Assembly (NCBI GenBank): GCA_030430125.1
Contig: JAUIGA010000134.1
Location: 1-8,513 of the forward strand
Reading direction: 5' to 3'
From: Chloroflexia bacterium
Lineage (GTDB): Bacteria > Chloroflexota > Chloroflexia > Thermomicrobiales > UBA6265
DNA length: 8,513 bases
The notes beneath the pieces are model-generated. The model worked only from the letters and a program-made list of their open reading frames with translations, made no database searches and had not been told where the DNA came from. Every line of letters begins with the position of its first letter. The stretch's first letter is position 1. The position numbers and the translations under genes are program-made. This document shows positions 1-5,222 of the stretch, in pieces.

Positions 1-142
1 CCTCGGCTCGCAACTCGGATCGAACCTCACCAGCCGTGTGAAGACCGAGAGTCTCATTCTCATCTTTGTAGCGATCATGCTCTATCTGTCGGTGTCGATG
101 ATCCTCAAATCGTTCGGCATCGAGCTGCCGGGACAGGAGTAA
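1..142 (+). CDS. TauE/SafE-type membrane exporter, C-terminal end (partial)
   Basis: An open frame enters from the left edge (first full codon at base 2) and ends with TAA at 140-142, giving the last 46 residues. It reads L-G-S-Q-L-G-S-N-L, then a short basic loop, one strongly hydrophobic helix (LILIFVAIMLYLSVSMIL) and a short polar tail ending in P-G-Q-E. The pattern of a G-rich turn, a short basic segment and a final transmembrane helix is typical of the C-terminus of TauE/SafE (sulfite/sulfonate exporter-like) permeases of the inner membrane. The next gene, four bases downstream, is a DUF1634 protein, and this family often sits beside TauE/SafE genes, which strengthens the call. The substrate cannot be told from this fragment. 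Family assignment is an inference from a short tail plus context. Confidence 0.6.
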   Translation, partial: LGSQLGSNLTSRVKTESLILIFVAIMLYLSVSMILKSFGIELPGQE

Positions 143-146
143 CACG

Positions 147-497
147 ATGGATCAGGTGCAGCCACAACTCGCACTCACCCGGCCGACCGCAGTTGTGCTG
201 GTGTGGGGATTCCGGGTCTCCGCGGCGTTACTGCTGGTAGGTCTCCTGCTGACGGCGGTGCAGGGCGAAACGCTGCATACTTCGCTCGAAGGGATTCCCG
301 ACTTGATGCGGGAGCTGCTGGATGGCAAGGGCAGCGGCGTCGTCGGGCTTGGCATCCTGGTGATGATCGCCACCCCGATCGCCTCCGCAACCAGCATCGT
401 CCTCACGTGCCTGCGCATTGGCGACCGGCGGTATGCGCTTATCACCGCGGCGGTCCTGTGTATTCTGCTGGTTTCGGCGGCGCTTGCCGCGTTGTAA
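147..497 (+). CDS. DUF1634 family small membrane protein
   Basis: This encodes 116 residues starting at an ATG preceded by a GGACAGGAG ribosome-binding site that overlaps the end of the upstream exporter gene, so the two are almost certainly co-transcribed. Three hydrophobic segments are visible: about residues 15-39 (VVLVWGFRVSAALLLVG), 64-88 (GILVMIATPIASA, with the T-P turn usual in the family) and 94-116. The G-D-R-R-Y-A-L-I-T-A-A-V-L segment before the last helix also fits DUF1634. The family has no established biochemical role; its repeated association with TauE/SafE permeases suggests an accessory or partner subunit in the membrane. Length is normal for the family. I am confident of the family; the partner role is inferred from context. 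Confidence 0.8.
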   Translation: MDQVQPQLALTRPTAVVLVWGFRVSAALLLVGLLLTAVQGETLHTSLEGIPDLMRELLDGKGSGVVGLGILVMIATPIASATSIVLTCLRIGDRRYALITAAVLCILLVSAALAAL

Positions 498-510
498 TCC
501 GAGTTGGGTC

Positions 511-1293
511 ATGAGCGAAACCATACGGCGCGTTGCCGTCATTGTTGCCATGTCGTCCGAGCTGCAGCACCTGCCGGGATTGCCCGGTTTGCCAGCCTCC
601 GAGGGTGATCCGTGGCCGTCGGTCACCTGGCGTCACGGCAGCCTGGAGGTCACCGCTGTGCGCTGCGGGATCGGCATGGTACGGGCGGCGGCCGCGACCG
701 AGGCCGCGATCGCGACCCATGCGCCCGATGCCGTGGTGAACTTCGGGTGTACCGGCGCGCATCGGCCCGACATCAATGTTGGCGACGTGGTGATCGGCAC
801 GCGGTCGGTGTCGCACACGACGATGAAGATCACCCCGAACGGCACCGGTAAGTACGATCTTCACGATGGCAGTGTGCCCCCGCCTCCTGGCCAGACCGGC
901 ATCGCGTCCGACCCAGGGCTGTTCGCCTTCGCCCGCAGGGCCGCGAACGGGTGGACACCGGACCCGTGGCCTGGAACCGGCGCGATCAGGCGGCCGCGCG
1001 TGCACGAGGGCGTGGTCGCGTCGGCCGATGTCTGGACGCAGTCCCCCGAAGGAATCGCGGCGTTGGTGGAGCGTCATCATTCGTTGTGCGAGGACATGGA
1101 GGCGGCGTCGATCGCGACGATCTGCCAGATCCACGGGGTACCGTTCTTGACGATCAAGGACATCTCGAACAATGAGTTGCAGGCGGCGACCGCGTTCGAT
1201 CAGTCGTTCGAGGAGTTGTTCCGCACCGAGGTCGGGCGTCGTGCGGCGGTATTGACGGGCCGGGTGCTGGACGTGATCGCCGGTGCGTCGTAG
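511..1293 (+). CDS. Nucleoside phosphorylase-superfamily nucleosidase (MTAN/futalosine hydrolase-like)
   Basis: This is a 260-residue protein of the PNP/UDP phosphorylase superfamily, closest in pattern to 5'-methylthioadenosine/S-adenosylhomocysteine nucleosidase and futalosine hydrolase; members cleave or phosphorolyse the N-glycosidic bond of purine nucleosides in the cytoplasm. Visible motifs are an N-terminal strand with A-M-S-S-E (Glu17 aligns with E. coli MTAN Glu12), G-I-G-M-V-R-A-A about residues 53-60, V-N-F-G-C-T-G-A about 76-83 followed by V-G-D-V-V-I-G, and E-D-M-E-A-A-S about 194-200, the ribose-binding Met-Glu pair. The motif that is I-S-D in MTAN reads I-S-N-N here (Asn220, codon at 1168-1170). 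ATG 511 is chosen because the conserved first strand begins six residues later; the frame stays open further upstream (ATG at 418), but that would overlap the DUF1634 gene and add an Arg/Cys-rich stretch with no family match. The ribosome-binding site is weak (GAGTTGGG), so coupling to the upstream gene is plausible. The exact substrate is uncertain. Confidence 0.8.
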   Translation: MSETIRRVAVIVAMSSELQHLPGLPGLPASEGDPWPSVTWRHGSLEVTAVRCGIGMVRAAAATEAAIATHAPDAVVNFGCTGAHRPDINVGDVVIGTRSVSHTTMKITPNGTGKYDLHDGSVPPPPGQTGIASDPGLFAFARRAANGWTPDPWPGTGAIRRPRVHEGVVASADVWTQSPEGIAALVERHHSLCEDMEAASIATICQIHGVPFLTIKDISNNELQAATAFDQSFEELFRTEVGRRAAVLTGRVLDVIAGAS

Positions 1294-1320
1294 GGGCGGT
1301 CGATCAGGGAGACGTTGGTG

Positions 1321-2007
1321 TCAGGCCTGGTCGGTCGTCTCGGCTTCGCCGTAGTCCGGCCTGGAGACGACGATCAATCCGGCATCGGGATCGATCTCGT
1401 GCACGTAGCTCTCGTGGAGCGGGATGAGCAGCTCGTTGGCGGGAGACCTGCTGGGGCGGCTACCCGCCGGGGCGATCACCAGGACGTCGTGGGCGCCGGT
1501 CTCGATGAGGTCGACCACCTCCCCAAGCGTCTCCCCCGCCGCGGTCTCCGCGCGCAGCCCGATGATCTGATAGTGGAAGAACTCGCCAGCCGCGAGCGGT
1601 CGCGCGTCGGACCCGGCGATGCGCACGGGTGTTCCGCGCATCGCCTTTGCGGCCTCCGGTGTCTCGACGCCATCGATGAAGATCAGGGCGCCATCGCCGT
1701 GGAACCGGATGCCTTCGAGCGTCACCGCGGTGTCGCTGTCGCCCAGGTAGACCCGTTCGATGTTGAGCAGGTTGTCCCGGTCATCGGTGAGCAGGGTCAT
1801 GCGCACCTCGCCTTGCACGCCGTGGGAGCCGGTGATGACGCCGACAGTGAGCCGGACGTTCTCGATAGGTGTATTCGGATCTGGTCCGGCGGTGTCGATG
1901 AGCCGCTTCGCGCGCTGGGGACGCCGCGAGCGCGGCGACGCCGGCCCACCTTGCCTGGTGGTACCGGCGCGCTTGCCTGGTGATCTTTTCGACGATGCGT
2001 CAGGCAT
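1321..2007 (-). CDS. rimM: Ribosome maturation factor RimM
   Basis: RimM binds ribosomal protein uS19 and assists maturation of the 30S head in the cytoplasm. With the ATG at 2007 the product is 228 residues. The N-terminal RimM domain begins about residue 51 (V-R-L-T-V-G-V-I-T-G-S-H-G-V-Q-G-E-V-R, the family signature) and the PRC-barrel follows from about 135 (E-F-F-H-Y-Q-I-I-G-L, then L-G-E-V-V-D-L-I-E-T-G-A-H-D-V-L and L-L-I-P-L-H-E-S-Y-V). The ATG overlaps the khpA stop codon by 8 bases (ATGCCTGA), which suggests translational coupling, as no clear ribosome-binding site precedes it. In-frame alternatives are GTG at 2040 and ATG at 2019. Any of these starts leaves a 50-60 residue Arg/Lys/Ser/Pro-rich extension that typical RimM proteins of about 170 residues lack. 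The gene ends 27 bases from the convergent nucleosidase gene; no trmD follows. Confidence 0.93.
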   Translation of the reverse strand: MPDASSKRSPGKRAGTTRQGGPASPRSRRPQRAKRLIDTAGPDPNTPIENVRLTVGVITGSHGVQGEVRMTLLTDDRDNLLNIERVYLGDSDTAVTLEGIRFHGDGALIFIDGVETPEAAKAMRGTPVRIAGSDARPLAAGEFFHYQIIGLRAETAAGETLGEVVDLIETGAHDVLVIAPAGSRPSRSPANELLIPLHESYVHEIDPDAGLIVVSRPDYGEAETTDQA

Positions 2008-2320
2008 CGAGTTCGACATCGGGGTCGACGGCTTCGGCACCTTCGATGTCGAGGCTCACTCGTACATCGTGCCGGGAACCGGCCACCATAAGTGCCGTTC
2101 TGAGGGAGCGTGCAATACGACCACCACGACCAATGACCTGGCCGAGATACGCCTCCGGAAGCGCGAGCCGCACCGCGATGTGGTTGCCGCGGCGGCTCGC
2201 GCTGACCGTTGCCTGTTCTGGCTCATCGACCAGCTCGCCGGCGAGCCAGGTCACCAGACCCGTCAGCGCGTCGATCGCGTCATCCTCGGATACCGGCGTG
2301 CTGGTGGAGGTGTCGCTCAC
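2000..2320 (-). CDS. khpA: KhpA-family KH-domain RNA-binding protein
   Basis: This is a 106-residue single KH-domain protein of the KhpA (YlqC) family, a small RNA-binding protein usually encoded between rpsP and rimM; in other bacteria it works with KhpB in RNA metabolism and cell-size control. The RNA-binding G-x-x-G loop is visible as V-I-G-R-G-G-R-I (residues 62-69), followed by the helix A-R-S-L-R-T-A-L. The first part holds an amphipathic helix, D-A-L-T-G-L-V-T-W-L-A, as in the family. About 15 N-terminal residues are Ser/Thr-rich and the last dozen are acidic; both lie outside the domain and make the protein longer than the usual 75-80 residues. The start is GTG at 2318-2320, only two bases after the rpsP stop codon, so the genes form one operon. 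Its stop overlaps the chosen rimM start. Confidence 0.9.
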   Translation of the reverse strand: MSDTSTSTPVSEDDAIDALTGLVTWLAGELVDEPEQATVSASRRGNHIAVRLALPEAYLGQVIGRGGRIARSLRTALMVAGSRHDVRVSLDIEGAEAVDPDVELDA

Positions 2321-2322
2321 GC

Positions 2323-2601
2323 TTAGGCCTCCGCGGCGGCCGTTTCCGCCGGCGCTTCGGCCTGGGCGGCCTCCGCCTTGCGGATCAGCGCGGCGACGGT
2401 GTCCGACGGTTTCGCGCCGACGCTTATCCAGTGGTTGGCGCGCTCAAGATCGACCTTGATGATTGGAGGATCGGCGATCGGGTTGTAGTGACCGATCGAC
2501 TCGATGAATCGGCCATCCCGAGGCGACGAATGCTCGGTGGCGACGATTCGGTAGTGCGGGCGCTTCTTCGCGCCCATGCGGCGCAGTCGCAGCTTGATCA
2601 C
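2323..2601 (-). CDS. rpsP: Small ribosomal subunit protein bS16
   Basis: This 92-residue protein is bS16, a structural component of the 30S subunit that stabilises the 16S rRNA 5' domain. The full family pattern is present: I-K-L-R-L-R-R-M-G-A-K-K-R-P-H-Y-R-I-V-A at the N-terminus, S-P-R-D-G-R-F-I-E-S-I-G-H-Y-N-P in the middle and the helix W-I-S-V-G-A-K-P-S-D-T-V-A-A-L-I. The last 17 residues form an Ala/Glu-rich tail beyond the conserved core. The start is GTG at 2599-2601, with a CGGAGC ribosome-binding site about nine bases upstream. It is the first gene of the rpsP-khpA-rimM run; the preceding 300 bases have no gene and are rich in hairpins. Confidence 0.97.
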   Translation of the reverse strand: MIKLRLRRMGAKKRPHYRIVATEHSSPRDGRFIESIGHYNPIADPPIIKVDLERANHWISVGAKPSDTVAALIRKAEAAQAEAPAETAAAEA

Positions 2602-2858
2602 GTAGTCATGCTCCGGTATGTGAAGTGGGGCCTGGATTCATGCTGCCCCGGTGCGGCTGATCACCTGATTCAACGTGCCTGGCCAGGAGCCAGGACGGGT
2701 TCGGTCCGTGCCTGCGCGAGCGCTGGACAGGCTGCACTGAGGTGCCTGTCCGGAATGCCGCAAGCCACCCCAATCCCCATCGGGGATGCGGTCGCGCGCG
2801 GTGGCGCCGGGTGCCGAATTTCGGACACAACGACGCAATCCGCTGTGGCGGACCTGAC
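2602..2858 (-). other. Gene-free, hairpin-rich 5' leader of rpsP (possible cis-regulatory RNA)
   Basis: About 300 bases between the small gene ending at 2904 and rpsP hold no convincing protein gene, but do hold several perfect stem-loops readable on the minus strand. The stems are 2725-2732 pairing with 2744-2751 (8 bp, 11-base loop), 2678-2683 with 2689-2694 (6 bp, 5-base loop), and 2773-2778 with 2782-2787 (6 bp, 3-base loop). The last is flanked by CCGCA/TGCGG (2758-2762 and 2787-2791). If transcription starts just after the -10 box at 2859-2864, this would be a leader of roughly 250 nucleotides in front of rpsP. I compared it by eye with the conserved cores of SRP RNA, RNase P RNA and tmRNA and found no match. 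High GC alone produces some hairpins, so the functional claim is tentative. Confidence 0.4.
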
Positions 2859-2864
2859 ACTATA
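2859..2864 (-). promoter_or_regulatory. Candidate -10 box for the rpsP operon
   Basis: Read on the minus strand this is TATAGT, a 5/6 match to the bacterial -10 consensus, in an AT-rich spot within otherwise GC-rich DNA and between the stop of the small gene and rpsP. No good -35 lies at 16-18 bases; the nearest resemblance (GTCAAA) is 20 bases upstream. It is offered as a candidate only. Confidence 0.35.
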
Positions 2865-2903
2865 CCCTATCACACGCGGTGGGGTTTGACGAGGATGTAC
2901 TGA

Positions 2904-3143
2904 TCAGGAGGGGAGCTGGCTGGCGACGCGATCGGGTCGCTCATCGGGGGAAGCGGGTGCGGGTTCGGGGGACGGTGATGAACATGGGCAGGCGGCGAGA
3001 AGGACATCGGTGAGGCCACGAGACAGCCCCATGGAGTGTGCGCGCTGGGCGATCTGCTCGGGGTTGTAACCCTCAACCAGCGCTTCCGCGACGATGCGGC
3101 TGGCGCGCCCCTGCGACGACACGGATTCCGATCCTGCAACCAT
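2904..3143 (-). CDS. Small hypothetical protein (79 aa) with a helical core and Pro-rich tail
   Basis: I do not recognise this protein. It starts at ATG 3141-3143 behind a clear AGAGGG ribosome-binding site five bases upstream, and ends at TGA 2904-2906. The middle is coherent, with two likely helices: R-I-V-A-E-A-L-V-E-G then Y-N-P-E-Q-I-A-Q-R-A-H-S-M-G-L-S-R-G-L-T-D-V-L-L-A-A (about residues 16-51). The second has the rhythm of a helix-turn-helix (E-Q-I-A ... G-L-S-R), but this is only a resemblance. A Cys-Pro-Cys follows at about residues 52-54, then a Pro/Ser/Asp-rich tail. Third codon positions in the core are mostly G or C, as expected of a real gene here. It lies between glpD (148 bases upstream, same strand) and the rpsP leader. 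The overlapping longer frame at 2870-3241 has a composition unlike a protein and was rejected. Confidence 0.6.
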   Translation of the reverse strand: MVAGSESVSSQGRASRIVAEALVEGYNPEQIAQRAHSMGLSRGLTDVLLAACPCSSPSPEPAPASPDERPDRVASQLPS

Positions 3144-3176
3144 AGGTCCCTCTTTTCTTGTTGCGCACGGCTATAC

Positions 3177-3196
3177 TGGTGGGCCCGCGCCCACCA
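3177..3196. repeat. Perfect inverted repeat upstream of the 79-aa gene
   Basis: TGGTGGGCCCGCGCCCACCA consists of perfect 8-bp arms (3177-3184 and 3189-3196) around CCGC. It lies 34-53 bases upstream of the small gene's ATG on the minus strand. Directly after it on that strand comes TATAGC (3172-3177), a -10-like hexamer, so the repeat would sit in or next to a promoter spacer. It has no T-tract on either side and is therefore not a normal intrinsic terminator. An operator or a 5' hairpin are the open options. Confidence 0.45.
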
Positions 3197-3291
3197 TGTA
3201 TCAACATCCATCACTTGTCTGTGTGGATTCGCAAGAGGCATTAGGATTGATATGCCTCAGTTCGTGTATACAGCGTAGCAAACCAGCCCGT

Positions 3292-4965
3292 TTATGGCAA
3301 TAGCCCTTCGGGGGCCAATGCCCGAGGCAGGAACCGCGCACTGTAGGCTCTGAACGCATCGACCTCCGCCGACGCTTGCGCCGCGGTCCATCGACCAGTT
3401 TCCTCCGCGAGTGCGGCGATCGCCGACGCCGCGGCCTGGCCGGCATCGGCGTTGTATCCGGTCATGGTCCTGCGCATCACGATGTCCGACAGTCGCTGGG
3501 CGAATTCATGATCCAGGCCGTACATCGCCGCCGCGCCGATCAACCCGGTTTCTTCGTCCACGACGCGCTTCAGGATTGCCGGGCCCGAGTTGGCGTAAGC
3601 GACGATGTGCTCGGCGCGGGTTCCGTACACGTGAAGCAGGGTGTCCGCCGATTCAGGTGCCAGCCACGCTGGACCATCGGTCCGAAGCTCGCGGCTGATC
3701 CGTTCGAGGTTGCCCGTGGCACCGGGGAGTGGCGTCTTTCGGGTCGGGCAGGCGGGAACCGGCCTCCCCAGCTTGCGGAATATCGCGTCGACCGTTTCCT
3801 CGGCCAGATTTCGGAAGGTGGTCAACTTGCCGCCGACGATGGAAAGCAACCCCTCGACCTTCGGTGCATGATCCACGATGAGGTGTCGTCGTGTGATGCC
3901 GCTCTCCGTGCCCTCGGGCTGGAATGGGAGCGGGCGCAATCCGGCATAGGCGTACAGCACGTGATCGCGGGTGAGGCCCGCATCCGGGATCACGAGGTTC
4001 GCCTCGTCGAGCAGGTATTGAATCTCTTCTTCCGTCGGCACGATGCGGTCGAGGTCACCGTTATAGCGGATGTCCGTGGTGCCGATCAGGTACCGGCCGT
4101 TCCACGGGATGATGAAGTACGGTCGACCGTCCTGCTTCGCCTCGACATACAGTGCATCGCTCGGAGCGCCAGGGAACGGGTCGACGACGATGTGGCTCCC
4201 CTTAGTGCCACCTACAAGCCGCGGGAGATCGGCGCAATCCAGCGTGCCAAGCACCTGGTCGAGCCACGAGCCGGCGACATTGACCGTCACCTTCGCGTGA
4301 GCCTCGCCGTCCTCGCCCGTGACGACATCGCGCCAGCGGACACCGCGAACCACGCCGGCCTCGGCGATCAGGTCGACGACCTCGGCCCCGGTGCGAACGG
4401 TTATATCGTGTGCCGTCGCGCTGATGGTGTTCTCGACCGCCAGCCGTTCAGGGAATTCCACCTGGGCATCGTAGTAACGTGCTGCGCCGGTCAATCCGTC
4501 CGCACTGAGCCCCGGCTCATGGGCGATGGCCTGATCCCGACCCATCATGTGGTGGCGGGGCACCGACTTGTCCCACGAGAGGACGTCGTAGGCGACCATG
4601 CCGGCGCGGATCAGTATGGCGCCGCGCCGATGCCAGGCGTAGATGGGAATGGTGAGCGGCAGCGGTTGGACCAGGTGGGGCGCAATGTGCAGGAGGCGCT
4701 CGCGCTCGCGCAGCGACTCGCGGACGAGGCCGACCTCGGCGTGTTCGAGATAGCGCAGGCCACCATGGATGAGACGGCTCGACCAGCTGGTCGTTCCACC
4801 GGCAATGTCGGTCTTGTCGAGGAGCAGCACGGAGAGGCCACGCATGGCGGCATCGCGTGCAATGCCGGTGCCATTGATCCCAGCGCCAATGACGATCACA
4901 TCGAATTGCTGATCGGACACGTCCTCAAGCCTCCTCCACACGTCGTGGCTACTGCCGAGTAGCAT
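3292..4965 (-). CDS. glpD: Aerobic FAD-dependent glycerol-3-phosphate dehydrogenase
   Basis: This enzyme oxidises sn-glycerol 3-phosphate to dihydroxyacetone phosphate at the membrane and passes electrons to the quinone pool. The protein is 557 residues from ATG 4965, a normal GlpD length. Visible are the dinucleotide fold F-D-V-I-V-I-G-A-G-I-N-G-T-G (Gly27, 29 and 32), the family signature T-S-W-S-S-R-L-I-H-G-G-L-R-Y-L-E-H (about 59-75), G-T-K-G-S-H (253-258), A-Y-A-G-L-R-P-L (339-346) and the second signature G-G-K-L-T-T-F-R-N-L-A (378-388), where the usual Tyr is Phe. The C-terminal DAO_C helical domain runs about 480-550. The ATG at 4965 has GGAGG three bases upstream and gives the usual W-R-R-L-x-x-V-S-x-x-x-F-D lead-in; GTG 4920 is an alternative. 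The frame is open upstream to 5325, but that part is not protein-like and crosses the lacI promoter. It is divergent from the LacI regulator, with a 257-base gap. Confidence 0.95.
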   Translation of the reverse strand: MLLGSSHDVWRRLEDVSDQQFDVIVIGAGINGTGIARDAAMRGLSVLLLDKTDIAGGTTSWSSRLIHGGLRYLEHAEVGLVRESLRERERLLHIAPHLVQPLPLTIPIYAWHRRGAILIRAGMVAYDVLSWDKSVPRHHMMGRDQAIAHEPGLSADGLTGAARYYDAQVEFPERLAVENTISATAHDITVRTGAEVVDLIAEAGVVRGVRWRDVVTGEDGEAHAKVTVNVAGSWLDQVLGTLDCADLPRLVGGTKGSHIVVDPFPGAPSDALYVEAKQDGRPYFIIPWNGRYLIGTTDIRYNGDLDRIVPTEEEIQYLLDEANLVIPDAGLTRDHVLYAYAGLRPLPFQPEGTESGITRRHLIVDHAPKVEGLLSIVGGKLTTFRNLAEETVDAIFRKLGRPVPACPTRKTPLPGATGNLERISRELRTDGPAWLAPESADTLLHVYGTRAEHIVAYANSGPAILKRVVDEETGLIGAAAMYGLDHEFAQRLSDIVMRRTMTGYNADAGQAAASAIAALAEETGRWTAAQASAEVDAFRAYSARFLPRALAPEGLLP

Positions 4966-5009
4966 ACGCCTCCGCGCAGCACGGGAACCAGCGCAGCGGC
5001 GCGCACATT

Positions 5010-5021
5010 TGTCGAGCGACA
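5010..5021. repeat. Short inverted repeat upstream of glpD
   Basis: TGTCGAGCGACA has 5-bp arms around AG and lies 45-56 bases upstream of the glpD start. It is a candidate operator for glpD by position only; at this length it could be chance. No convincing glpD promoter was found beside it. Confidence 0.25.
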
Positions 5022-5082
5022 GTTGCCCGCATGGATGCTTCGATGCTGGAGCGTTGCTGGCGGATGGCGTCCAGCGACGCGA

Positions 5083-5112
5083 TTGACAGGTCCGCATGTC
5101 GCCTGCTAGCAT
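5083..5112 (+). promoter_or_regulatory. Candidate sigma-70-type promoter for the lacI-ABC transporter operon
   Basis: A perfect -35 TTGACA (5083-5088) is followed after 18 bases by TAGCAT (5107-5112, 4/6 to the -10 consensus), pointing toward the LacI gene. Transcription would start near 5119 and leave a leader of about 100 bases containing the LacI-type palindrome at 5177-5196, placing the operator as a roadblock about 60 bases into the transcript. A second possible -35, TTGACC at 5143-5148, has only a poor -10 (TGCGGT, 5166-5171), but would put the operator directly over the start site. Confidence 0.45.
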
Positions 5113-5152
5113 CGCGCCAATGATCTTCGTGCCGAGATGACCTTGACCGACG

Positions 5153-5164
5153 ACCGAATTCGGT
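5153..5164. repeat. 12-bp palindrome upstream of the LacI operator
   Basis: ACCGAATTCGGT is a perfect 12-bp palindrome. Its centre is 28 bp from the centre of the 20-bp LacI-type palindrome. It differs in sequence from that operator, so it would be a site for another regulator or a chance repeat. Confidence 0.25.
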
Positions 5165-5176
5165 GTGCGGTCTGCG

Positions 5177-5196
5177 GTGGTGAAACGTTTCACCAC
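5177..5196. promoter_or_regulatory. LacI-family operator (perfect 20-bp palindrome)
   Basis: GTGGTGAAACGTTTCACCAC is a perfect palindrome centred on CpG at 5186/5187. The core TGAAACGTTTCA is the classic shape of sites bound by LacI-family regulators, which use the central CG step for hinge-helix intercalation. It ends 26 bases before the start codon of the adjacent LacI-family gene, so autoregulation is the simplest reading. It lies between that gene and glpD, so it might also affect glpD. Confidence 0.8.
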
Positions 5197-5222
5197 ATGC
5201 TGGTTGGTCGAATGGAGCGGTG

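Noticed and set aside
1315..1983. + strand frame opposite rimM
   Set aside because: It mirrors the rimM coding strand and shows no recognisable domain; rimM explains the conservation pattern.
2602..2858. SRP RNA, RNase P RNA or tmRNA in the rpsP leader
   Set aside because: A CAGGTCCG string near the -10 box resembles the SRP loop, but the following GGAAGGAAGCAGCC core is missing; conserved RNase P and tmRNA cores are also missing.
2606..2860. 84-codon - strand frame in the rpsP leader
   Set aside because: Its residues look random (Arg/Pro/His/Ser-rich) and the stretch is better explained as structured untranslated DNA.
2885..2890. TTTGAC as a + strand -35 box
   Set aside because: There is no matching -10 or + strand gene downstream.
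2870..3241. Alternative 123-codon - strand frame overlapping the small gene
   Set aside because: Its composition (His/Pro/Trp/Arg-rich) looks non-coding, and its start lacks a ribosome-binding site, whereas the 79-codon frame has AGAGGG at proper spacing.
3376..4962. Long + strand frame (528 codons) across glpD
   Set aside because: It is antisense to an unmistakable GlpD protein and its translation is Arg/Asp/Val-rich with no domain pattern; long antisense frames are common in high-GC genes.
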